7,660 bases of DNA. Source: CAZAPZ01 sp964487285 (GTDB lineage: Bacteria; Campylobacterota_A; Desulfurellia; JAADFJ01). The notes under the pieces were generated by a model. It was not told the origin of the DNA. It ran no database searches and saw only the letters and a list, made by a program, of their open reading frames with translations. The stretch lies in assembly GCA_964487285.1 (NCBI GenBank), contig CAZAPZ010000077.1, forward strand, positions 1-7,660, in the 5' to 3' direction. The position numbers and the translations under genes were made by a program. Shown here piece after piece: positions 1 through 6,354 of the stretch (within the stretch, counting starts at the first letter, position 1; each line of letters begins with the position of its first letter).

Positions 1-57
1 GCTATAGGAACGGATGAAACAAACAGAGTCGAAGGTCATGATTATATTACACTGTGA
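1..57 (+). CDS. C-terminal end of an unidentified protein (partial)
   Basis: Frame 1 is open from the first base and ends at TGA 55-57. It gives 18 residues, AIGTDETNRVEGHDYITL, which read like the polar end of a folded protein. I do not recognise the family. A glycine- and aspartate-rich ending of this kind is seen in some pseudopilins, but 18 residues cannot establish that. The gene's start lies outside the window. It is on the same strand as prfB but about 450 bases upstream, so it is probably a separate transcription unit. The same frame stays open for 67 more codons after the stop (see the next entry), so the TGA may not be the original end of the gene. Only the open frame is seen; that it is coding is inferred. 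Confidence 0.3.
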   Translation, partial: AIGTDETNRVEGHDYITL

Positions 58-261
58 GACCACTGCATAATAAACAAATTCACAGCTTTTAATGAGGTTT
101 TCTATAGAGCTGCCCTGAAGACAAGGCAGACCTCTGTTGGACTAACCGGGTTAATTCGAAGAAGCAAAAACGCAAGTATATGGGAAAGCACATATTGCCC
201 GCAGGGAAGCCAAATAAACGGTAATCTTCAGGAAATAAAAATTCTCAAACTAACAGGTTAG
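58..261 (+). other. Stop-free in-frame extension after the TGA, with several small hairpins
   Basis: Immediately after TGA 55-57 the same frame continues for 67 codons to TAG 259-261. There is no ATG in it and no ribosome binding site, so it is not a free-standing gene. It could be the lost C-terminus of the upstream gene after a nonsense mutation, a readthrough extension, or chance. The stretch also has local inverted repeats: CTGCC 110-114 with GGCAG 125-129, TAAC/GTTA around 143-153, and a small ATATG/CATAT stem near 178-195. A structured RNA or a plain 3' UTR is therefore also possible. I matched it to no known RNA family: it lacks the hallmarks of tmRNA, RNase P RNA, SRP RNA and the common riboswitches. 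Confidence 0.25.
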
Positions 262-352
262 TACCTCAAATTTTAATTTCTGAATCTCACCCAATCTTAG
301 CTTCCTGTGGATCTGCTTATTGTGCAGTAGTCTCATTATCCCAAAAGTCCTC

Positions 353-378
353 AAAAAGGCATATTTAAAAGCTTTTTT
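353..378 (+). repeat. Imperfect hairpin with A-run and T-run arms, upstream of prfB
   Basis: AAAAAGGC at 353-360 pairs with GCTTTTTT at 371-378 (8 pairs, one of them G-U) around a 10-base loop. An A-tract, a short GC core and a T-tract are the layout of a weak intrinsic terminator, which could end transcription of the upstream gene. The GC core is only 3-4 pairs. The right arm also contains the palindrome AAAAGCTTTT (367-376) and overlaps a possible -35 box at 377-382, so termination is only one reading. Confidence 0.25.
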
Positions 379-405
379 GACGAAGATGGGTTAAGGTGTT
401 AGATA
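377..405 (+). promoter_or_regulatory. Candidate sigma-70 promoter for prfB
   Basis: TTGACG (377-382, 5 of 6 to the -35 consensus) is followed after 17 bases by TAGATA (400-405, only 3 of 6), preceded by TG at 397-398 as in an extended -10. The distance to the prfB start is about 95 bases. A second weak option is TTGAAA 442-447 with TACCAT 464-469 (spacer 16). Neither is strong. One promoter in the 242-base leader is expected because no other gene lies between here and prfB. The rest of 262-503 shows no open frame and no recognisable RNA element. Confidence 0.3.
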
Positions 406-503
406 GCAGTTTGGGATTTAACTCAATCAGAAGATTCTTCATTGAAATCCACTATGTTTTCTGTACCATACTCTTATAAGATTAATTCGTCAGGAGGAAT
501 AAA

Positions 504-1557
504 ATGGAAGAAATTATTAATGCATCTGGTTTAATGAGAAAAAGGGTAAATGAGCTCGGGAGGTTAGTTTGACATTGATAGCCTCAAAAAAAAGATAGAT
601 GACATCGAAAAAAGTTTAAATGACCAAAACAATTGGAGCAATCGTTCAATTCTAAAACAGTTGGCACAGGAAAAAAGCGATTTATCAGGCAAAATTGAGC
701 AATATAATAAACTCAACGAGGATCTTGATTCAATAGATGAATTTATTAAGTTAAATGATGATGATTTAATTAGTGATATAAAGCAGCTTGCCGAAAGCAT
801 TGAAAAAAATCTTCACTTGGCAGAAAAAACAGTGAAATTTTCCGATCCGAGCGATAAATTGGGTGCAATTGTAACGGTGCATCCTGGAGCAGGGGGAACA
901 GAAGCCTGCGATTGGGCGGATATGCTTTTTAGAATGTATCTCGGATGGGCAGAGCAAAAGGGGTACAAAATAGAACTAGTAAACAAGGAAGCCGGAGCTG
1001 AAGCAGGCATTAAGTCTGCCATGTTTATTATCAAAGGTTTATATGTTTACGGTCGGCTAAAATCAGAAAACGGCGTTCATCGTCTCGTAAGAGTTTCTCC
1101 GTTTGATTCTGCAAAAAGGAGGCATACATCATTTGCTTCTATCATTGTGATACCTGAAGCTGACGATAATATTGAAATTGAAATTGATAAAAAAGATTTA
1201 AGGATAGATACTTATAGATCCAGCGGGGCAGGCGGGCAGCATGTAAATAAAACCGATTCAGCTATTAGAATTACCCATATTCCAACAAAAATAGTGGTAA
1301 CATGCCAAAACGAGCGTTCCCAATTTAAAAATAAAGCCACAGCTATGAAAATACTCAAATCAAAACTTTACGAATTGGAGCGTAAGGAAAAAAAGAAAAA
1401 GGAAGACGGTCTTTCTGAAAAAAAGGCGAATGAATGGGGCAGCCAGCTGCGCTCATACATACTGTTTCCATATAAAATGGTGAAAGATCATAGAAACGGG
1501 GTTATCAGCCATAATCCTGATTCGGTTCTTTCCGGTGATATTGACCGATTTTTATAG
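504..1557 (+). CDS. prfB: Peptide chain release factor 2 (RF2), with programmed +1 frameshift
   Basis: RF2 recognises UGA and UAA stop codons in the ribosomal A site and triggers peptide release. The coding sequence is in two parts, 504-569 (22 codons) and 571-1557, skipping T570 inside the in-frame TGA 570-572. The product is about 350 residues, close to the usual RF2 length (365 in E. coli). The start is ATG 504 with AGGAGG 492-497 six bases before it. After the join the protein has the N-terminal helical domain (about residues 23-105, with the typical NNW motif), the SPF stop-codon-reading tripeptide at 198-200 and the catalytic GGQ at 243-245. The SPF-to-GGQ distance of 45 residues equals that in E. 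coli RF2. The flanking text (GVHRLVRVSPFDSAKRRHTSF, split here as GVHRLVRV plus SPFDSAKRRHTSF) is class-typical. Expression is autoregulated through the frameshift. An annotation starting at TTG 661 would miss the first 52 residues. Confidence 0.96.
558..573 (+). promoter_or_regulatory. RF2 programmed +1 frameshift site (variant)
   Basis: The Shine-Dalgarno-like GGGAGG (558-563), a 3-base spacer TTA, the slip codon GTT (567-569) and TGA C (570-573) reproduce the layout of the E. coli prfB site (AGGGGG TAT CTT TGA C) with the same spacing. When RF2 is scarce, termination at TGA is slow and the ribosome shifts +1 to read GAC at 571. The unusual part is the slip codon: nearly all known sites use CTT, where tRNA-Leu can re-pair with UUU. 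Here a tRNA-Val would have to shift from GUU to UUU. Two more zero-frame stops follow at 576-578 and 579-581. Layout and frames are seen; the mechanism is known for the family. Confidence 0.93.
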
Positions 1558-1604
1558 AGAGACACGAACTTGGATGGATGATATATAACTTAATCACTTG
1601 TCAC

Positions 1605-1631
1605 TTGACAAAATAGTTGCTATTATATTAA
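1605..1631 (+). promoter_or_regulatory. Candidate sigma-70 promoter for the lysS operon
   Basis: A perfect -35 box TTGACA at 1605-1610 is followed by AT-rich sequence; the best -10 readings are TATTAA 1626-1631 (spacer 15) or TTAAAG 1628-1633 (spacer 17), both weak. It lies about 50 bases before lysS, in the only sizeable gap between prfB and trpC, so it could drive the whole lysS-to-trpC run. The -35 overlaps the second copy of a tandem TCACTTG repeat (1594-1600, 1601-1607). A perfect palindrome AAAAAGCTTTTT (1642-1653) lies just downstream. There is no terminator-like hairpin after prfB, so readthrough from prfB is also likely. Confidence 0.45.
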
Positions 1632-1684
1632 AGACTTGTTAAAAAAGCTTTTTGATGTAACTTTCCGGTTTATAGGAGAAAAGA

Positions 1685-3163
1685 ATGGATTTTGATGAAC
1701 GAAAACTTATTGAAGAAACAAAAAATAGACTGAAAAAGAGAGAAGAGTTTGAGGCTCGTAGCATATCGTGTTATAACAACCACTTTATGCCTTCTATCTC
1801 ACTTGGAAAGCTTGCAAAATTATACGATAATGATAAAGAAGAGTTGACACATGCCGCCTTTGCAATTGCAGGAAGAATTATGAACAAGCGTTCGTTTGGC
1901 AAAGCTCTTTTTTACAAACTGTCTGATAAAAATGGCATGATGCAAGTGTATTGCAAGAAAGACGATCTGAGCGAAGATGATTTCTTTGTCGCAAAGCGAT
2001 CCGATGTAGGTGATATTGTCGGTATAAAAGGCACTCTATTTAAAACTCATACGGGTGAGCTTACGTTGAAAGCTGAAACCGTTACACTTTTAACAAAATC
2101 ATTAAGACCGCTGCCCGAAAAATGGCATGGACTTAAAGATAAAGAGATACGCTACAGAAAACGCTACCTTGATCTTATTTCAAATCGCGACTCTTTGGAG
2201 GTTTTTAAAAAACGAGCAGAAATATTAAAATATATTAGAAAATTTTTGGATAAAAATGAATTTCTTGAAGTGGAAACGCCAATTTTGCAGCCAATTGCAG
2301 GAGGAGCTACGGCAAGTCCGTTTGTTACACATCACAAGGCGCTTGACATGGATCTATATCTGCGTATTGCACCTGAGCTCTATTTGAAAAGAATTATGGT
2401 TGGCGGTCTTGAGCGTATATACGAGCTAAGCAAAAATTTTAGAAATGAAGGGATGGATTTAAACCATAATCCTGAGTTTACTATGATAGAGTTTTACTGT
2501 GCATATCAGAATTATATCGGCCTTATGGATTTTACAGAGGAACTCATAAATTATGTTGCAGAATCAATAGATGCGAAATCTGTGACATTCAACAATAACC
2601 CCATTGATTTTAGCAGGCCATGGAAGCAAATTACTATTTATGATGCAATTACCGAGATTGGCGGAATGGATAAAGAAATTATAGATAACAAAGATACAGC
2701 TTATAAAAAAGCTAAGGAACTTGGCAAACCGGTTGATATCGAGATGTGTCATGCCAAATTGTTAGAGGAAATATTTGATATTGCAGTTGAGCCAAAGCTT
2801 ATAAATCCTACATTTATAACCGGGTTTCCGGTTGATATATCTCCTTTGGCAAGAAGATCGGAAGAAAAGCCTGATTTTACGGACCGTTTTGAACTGTATA
2901 TAGGAGGGATGGAGATAGCCAACGCTTTCAGCGAATTATCAGATCCAGCAGATCAGCAAGCAAGATTTGAGAATCAAGTGCGTAGGAAAGAGGGAGAAGC
3001 TGATTATGATTATATAGAAGCACTCGAATACGGCCTTCCGCCTACCGCCGGCGAAGGCATAGGAATTGACCGATTGGTCATGATATTAACAGGTACCGAA
3101 TCAATAAGGGATGTAATTCTGTTTCCGCAGATGCGCCCAAGAAGAAATAGTAAAGGAGGCTAA
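1685..3163 (+). CDS. lysS: Lysyl-tRNA synthetase, class II
   Basis: It charges tRNA-Lys with lysine using ATP, in the cytoplasm. The 492-residue length is normal for the bacterial class II enzyme. An N-terminal OB-fold that binds the anticodon spans about 57-137 (AIAGRIMNKRSFGKALFYKL at its start). The catalytic domain follows, with motif 1 around 193-213 (FLEVETPILQPIAGGATASP), motif 2 at about 252-271 (FRNEGMDLNHNPEFTMIEFY) and motif 3 at 457-469 (GEGIGIDRLVMIL). The sequence GGATASPF after motif 1 is typical of LysS and separates it from AspRS and AsnRS. The start ATG 1685 has AGGAGA (1674-1679) five bases before it. The stop TAA is 1 base before tatA, whose ribosome binding site lies inside the lysS end. 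All three class II motifs look intact. Confidence 0.97.
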   Translation: MDFDERKLIEETKNRLKKREEFEARSISCYNNHFMPSISLGKLAKLYDNDKEELTHAAFAIAGRIMNKRSFGKALFYKLSDKNGMMQVYCKKDDLSEDDFFVAKRSDVGDIVGIKGTLFKTHTGELTLKAETVTLLTKSLRPLPEKWHGLKDKEIRYRKRYLDLISNRDSLEVFKKRAEILKYIRKFLDKNEFLEVETPILQPIAGGATASPFVTHHKALDMDLYLRIAPELYLKRIMVGGLERIYELSKNFRNEGMDLNHNPEFTMIEFYCAYQNYIGLMDFTEELINYVAESIDAKSVTFNNNPIDFSRPWKQITIYDAITEIGGMDKEIIDNKDTAYKKAKELGKPVDIEMCHAKLLEEIFDIAVEPKLINPTFITGFPVDISPLARRSEEKPDFTDRFELYIGGMEIANAFSELSDPADQQARFENQVRRKEGEADYDYIEALEYGLPPTAGEGIGIDRLVMILTGTESIRDVILFPQMRPRRNSKGG

Positions 3164-3164
3164 T

Positions 3165-3365
3165 ATGCTACCTGGATGGCAAGAAATGCTGCCGATTCTT
3201 ATAATCGGTATGGTTATTTTTGGTGCAAAGAAGTTGCCTGAGATAGGCTCAGGATTAGGAAAGGGTTTGAAAAATTTTAAAAAATCATTAAAAGATACGG
3301 AGAAAGATGCTGCAATTGAAGATGATAAGGCAATTGATGATAAGGATAAGAAGGAAAATAGTTGA
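3165..3365 (+). CDS. tatA: Sec-independent protein translocase subunit TatA/TatE family
   Basis: TatA oligomers form the pathway by which the Tat system moves folded proteins across the inner membrane, together with TatB and TatC, which are not in this window. The 66-residue product has the family layout: one short N-terminal membrane helix (about 4-19), the hinge FG at 19-20, then KKLPEIG (22-28), an amphipathic helix (about 24-43) and a loose charged tail (44-66) rich in D, K and E. The start ATG 3165 has AAGGAGG (3153-3159) five bases before it. It follows lysS by 1 base and overlaps argS by 4 bases, so it is translated as part of the operon. TatB is usually longer with a glutamate-rich tail, so TatA is the better call; TatE cannot be excluded from sequence alone. 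Confidence 0.93.
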   Translation: MLPGWQEMLPILIIGMVIFGAKKLPEIGSGLGKGLKNFKKSLKDTEKDAAIEDDKAIDDKDKKENS

Positions 3366-4942
3366 TTGAGACAGTCCAATTAATACTGAAAAAGGCTGTC
3401 TCTAAACTCACCGGTAATTGGAGCGGCAATGTGCCGGTGCAAATTCCTCCGTCGTCACTGCTTGGCGATTTTTCAACACCAATTGCTTTTAATCTTGCTA
3501 AAATTATGAAGCAGAGTCCGGAGAATATAGCTGATAAGCTCTCTTCTTTAATCAGCGATCCCCTGATTACATCTGCTAATACATCAAGCGGATTTCTCAA
3601 TATCAGGTTGTCGGATGCACAATTAGCAGGCTGGCTTGATAAACGGTTTTTGAACGGTACTTTGGCTTATTTCAAAGAAAAAAAAGAATCTGTGCAGATT
3701 GAATTTGTTAGTGCTAATCCAACAGGTCCGCTTCATATCGGGCATGCAAGGGGAGCTGCTGTAGGAGATTCGCTTGCGAGAATTCTTGCTAAATACGGAT
3801 ATGATGTTCAAAAAGAGTATTATCTAAACGACAGAGGAAGACAGATGCGTCTTTTAGGGAGTTCTGTCAAAGCAAGAATAGAAGGAAGGGAGCTGCCCGA
3901 AGAAGGGTACAAGGGCAGTTATATTTCAGATATTGCTAAAAAATTGGAAGATGGCACAACTGACGAAATATCACAAAAGGCTGCGGCTATCATATTGGAT
4001 GGAATAAAAGATGATCTATCAAAGTTTTCCGTTACCTTCGATAATTTTTTCAGCGAGAAGAAACTGATGGATAATAATGAACTTTCAAGAATTGTTGGTA
4101 TTTTAAAGAAAAAGCAGCTTGTATACGAAAAAGACGGAGCTCTTTGGTTTAAGTCATCATCGTTTGGTGATGATAAAGACAGAGTCATTATAAAATCAAA
4201 CGGCGATACTACTTATTTTGCCTCTGACATATGTTATCACTACAATAAGTTTATAGTTAGAAAATTTGACAGTGTGATTGATATAGTTGGAGCTGATCAT
4301 CATGGTTATGTAAGCAGAATGAAAGCTGCCTGCGAAGCGATTGATGTTGATCATAAAAGATTATCAATTATACTAATTCAAATTGTTAATCTTGTAAGAA
4401 GCGGTAAATCTATCTCCATGTCAACCAGAGCCGGTAAATTTGTCAGCCTCAAAGAGCTAACCGGCGAAGTAAGTGCGGATGCTGCACGGTTTTTATTTTT
4501 AACAAGAAAAGTTACAAGTCATCTTGATTTTGATATTGATATAGCAAAAAAGAAATCGGAAGAAAACCCGGTTTTTTATGTTCAATATGCTTATGCCCGC
4601 ATTCAGAGCATATTAAGTAAGGCAGATGAGATGAATATCAAGTACGATAAAACAGCGCCGCAGCTTGAAGGAGATTTTGAATTATTTGAGAGATCATTGA
4701 TGATTGAACTTGCCTGTTACAAGAATGCGCTGTTTAGATCGGCATCTAATCTCGACCCGTTTTTTGTGACAAGTTATTTGATGAATGTTGCGAAACTTTT
4801 TCATCAATTTTATCACAATGTGAAAATATTGGGAGGTAAACAAGATATGATAGGAGCAAGATTGAGACTTTGCCAAATAGTGTCATATATTATTGAGGAT
4901 GGTTTAATGACACTTGGAATAAGCCATCCGGCGAGGATGTAA
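3362..4942 (+). CDS. argS: Arginyl-tRNA synthetase, class I
   Basis: It attaches arginine to tRNA-Arg. The 526 residues show the ArgS-specific N-terminal additional domain (about 1-85, with LLGDFSTPIAFNLAK at 33-47), then the Rossmann catalytic core with HIGH at 125-128 inside SANPTGPLHIGHARG. The second signature is MSTRAG at 353-358, a degenerate KMSKS as is common in this enzyme. The C-terminal helical anticodon-binding domain covers about 400-526 (FYVQYAYARIQSI at 405-417) and ends in the family-typical GISHPARM. The start is TTG 3362: AAGGA at 3351-3355 is at the right distance, and the N-terminal domain would be damaged by a later ATG. TTG overlaps the tatA stop as TTGA, suggesting translational coupling. 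Stop TAA is 1 base from the next gene. Confidence 0.96.
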   Translation: MIETVQLILKKAVSKLTGNWSGNVPVQIPPSSLLGDFSTPIAFNLAKIMKQSPENIADKLSSLISDPLITSANTSSGFLNIRLSDAQLAGWLDKRFLNGTLAYFKEKKESVQIEFVSANPTGPLHIGHARGAAVGDSLARILAKYGYDVQKEYYLNDRGRQMRLLGSSVKARIEGRELPEEGYKGSYISDIAKKLEDGTTDEISQKAAAIILDGIKDDLSKFSVTFDNFFSEKKLMDNNELSRIVGILKKKQLVYEKDGALWFKSSSFGDDKDRVIIKSNGDTTYFASDICYHYNKFIVRKFDSVIDIVGADHHGYVSRMKAACEAIDVDHKRLSIILIQIVNLVRSGKSISMSTRAGKFVSLKELTGEVSADAARFLFLTRKVTSHLDFDIDIAKKKSEENPVFYVQYAYARIQSILSKADEMNIKYDKTAPQLEGDFELFERSLMIELACYKNALFRSASNLDPFFVTSYLMNVAKLFHQFYHNVKILGGKQDMIGARLRLCQIVSYIIEDGLMTLGISHPARM

Positions 4943-4943
4943 A

Positions 4944-5603
4944 ATGGATAAAGAAAAACAGGCGGTCACAAGCTTATTTCATAAAAAACCGCCTAAAACA
5001 GTGAGTTTGAAAACGAGTATCATAATAAATATTCTATTTCTTATGATTGGAATATGGATAGGCATATTCATATTTTCTTCTATCAATTCCCACTTTGCTG
5101 GAAATAATCAACCGATAGAAACTAAGCAGAAAATAATAATTAAGCCGGCACAAAATAAAACAACCGGACCTAAAATCGTTGTTATTGGAGGCAGTTCAGG
5201 AGCCGAATCTCCCCTACCTTCTGAAACTGAATCAAGCTCGCCTGCAAACAGCTCCTCCTTCGTAGAAAAGAACATAGTTGTGGAGAAAATCAAACATCCT
5301 ATCGTAGCTTCATCGGTAATAACTAAACGACCTAAACACAAAACAAAGGTTGCTGTAAAACATGTTAAACATTGGACAATTCAGGTAGCAAGTTATAAAA
5401 ACAAGACAAATGCGATACGCATGCTTAAAAAACTTGGGCTTATTTCGCTTTCTGCTCACATCAAGAGGGTCAAAAAAGAGAAGACACATTTTTATAGGGT
5501 ACTTATTAGTTACAAGGGTTCAAAAAAAGGAGTTGCTGCAATTGTAATAAGGATTAAAACTAAATTACATATAATACCGTTTGTATATGATCCAATATCC
5601 TGA
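4944..5603 (+). CDS. Membrane-anchored SPOR-domain protein
   Basis: The 219-residue protein has a short basic cytoplasmic tail (1-22), one membrane helix (about 24-46), a long serine-, proline- and lysine-rich linker (about 50-140) and a C-terminal SPOR domain (about 143-215) starting HWTIQVASYKNKTNAIRMLK. SPOR domains bind glycan strands stripped of stem peptides and often draw proteins to the division septum. A role in cell-wall remodelling or division on the periplasmic side is therefore inferred. Such proteins (FtsN-, DedD-like) have low sequence similarity, so I give no gene symbol. The SPOR domain is very lysine-rich. ATG 4944 has GAGGA (4933-4937) six bases before it, inside the argS end. 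The 3' end overlaps lgt by 17 bases. Confidence 0.85.
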   Translation: MDKEKQAVTSLFHKKPPKTVSLKTSIIINILFLMIGIWIGIFIFSSINSHFAGNNQPIETKQKIIIKPAQNKTTGPKIVVIGGSSGAESPLPSETESSSPANSSSFVEKNIVVEKIKHPIVASSVITKRPKHKTKVAVKHVKHWTIQVASYKNKTNAIRMLKKLGLISLSAHIKRVKKEKTHFYRVLISYKGSKKGVAAIVIRIKTKLHIIPFVYDPIS

Positions 5604-6351
5604 TATTAGCCCTATAATTTTTCATATAGGGCCTTTTGCATTAAGATGGTACGGCTTAGCTTACGCTGCAGGATTTACTATATGGTATCTGTATATGTCG
5701 GCAAAGAAACGAAAAAAGCGAATCGGTATAGAAAAAAGCCTTGATTCGTTGGTTACCTATGCGGTTCTCGGCGTAATTCTCGGGGGGAGAATAGGGTATA
5801 TTTTAGTTTATAATTTGCCTTACTACCTTGCTCACCCTCTAAATATGTTTGCGGTATGGCAGGGTGGAATGTCTTTCCACGGGGGAGCAACCGGTTTAGT
5901 AATAGCCGGACTTATTTTTTGCAAACGGTATAAAGTTAATTTCTACTCTATTGCCGATGAGAGCGTTGTTATAGCTCCGATAGGCTTATTTTTTGGACGA
6001 ATTGCAAATTTTATAAATGGTGAGCTTTACGGCAGAGTGACAAATGTGCCTTGGGCAATGGTATTTCCATCTGGCGGCCCGCTTCCCCGCCATCCATCTG
6101 AGCTTTACGAGGCCTTTTTTGAAGGAATAGTGCTTTTTGCCATTATGCTGATTACAAAAAAACATTTCCTTAAAATAAAAGGTAAGCTGTTTTGGCAGTT
6201 CATTTTTTTGTATGGACTATTCCGATTTCTTGTGGAATTCACAAGACAACCCGATCCTCAATTAGGTTTTATCGTTGCAGGGTTTTCTATGGGGCAACTT
6301 TTAAGCCTGCCGATGATTATCGTCGGATTCTATTTTTTCATCAGGAGATAA
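5587..6351 (+). CDS. lgt: Prolipoprotein diacylglyceryl transferase
   Basis: Lgt moves a diacylglyceryl group from phosphatidylglycerol to the lipobox cysteine of prolipoproteins, the first step of lipoprotein maturation, in the inner membrane. The 254 residues form a multi-pass membrane protein. Signatures are RWYGL near the N-terminus, MSFHGG with His98 (E. coli His103), GRIANFINGELYGR at 137-150 with Arg138 (E. coli Arg143), RHPSELYEA at 168-176, and RFLVEFTRQPD with Arg213, Glu217 and Arg220 (matching E. coli 239, 243 and 246). The essential residues look present. ATG 5587 is chosen because MIQYPDISP matches the usual Lgt N-terminus; an in-frame TTG at 5581 would add two residues. No clear ribosome binding site precedes either start, and the gene overlaps the SPOR gene by 17 bases, so coupling to its translation is likely. 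Confidence 0.95.
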   Translation: MIQYPDISPIIFHIGPFALRWYGLAYAAGFTIWYLYMSAKKRKKRIGIEKSLDSLVTYAVLGVILGGRIGYILVYNLPYYLAHPLNMFAVWQGGMSFHGGATGLVIAGLIFCKRYKVNFYSIADESVVIAPIGLFFGRIANFINGELYGRVTNVPWAMVFPSGGPLPRHPSELYEAFFEGIVLFAIMLITKKHFLKIKGKLFWQFIFLYGLFRFLVEFTRQPDPQLGFIVAGFSMGQLLSLPMIIVGFYFFIRR

Positions 6352-6354
6352 ACT

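Noticed and set aside
55..102. Selenocysteine insertion signal after the TGA
   Set aside because: CTGTGA 52-57 can pair with TCACAG 80-85, and UGAGACC can pair with GGUUUU near 96-101, but neither gives the compact stem with a conserved loop at the usual distance seen in bacterial SECIS elements.
58..261. 6S RNA, tmRNA or a c-di-GMP riboswitch
   Set aside because: I tried the characteristic motifs of each and none fits; isolated words such as ACGCAAG are too short to count.
504..572. An independent 22-residue small protein ending at TGA 570
   Set aside because: It is the zero-frame part of prfB; the SD-like element, TGA C context and RF2 sequence after the shift explain it.
661..1557. prfB starting at the TTG at 661
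   Set aside because: The RF2 N-terminal domain continues upstream in the same frame to 571 and joins an ATG with a good ribosome binding site through a recognisable frameshift site.
1558..1684. T-box or other riboswitch before lysS
   Set aside because: The gap is only 127 bases and lacks the T-box sequence and any antiterminator-like structure.
3101..3600. Reverse-strand open frames across lysS, tatA and argS
   Set aside because: They are antisense to three well-supported genes, lack ribosome binding sites and resemble nothing known.
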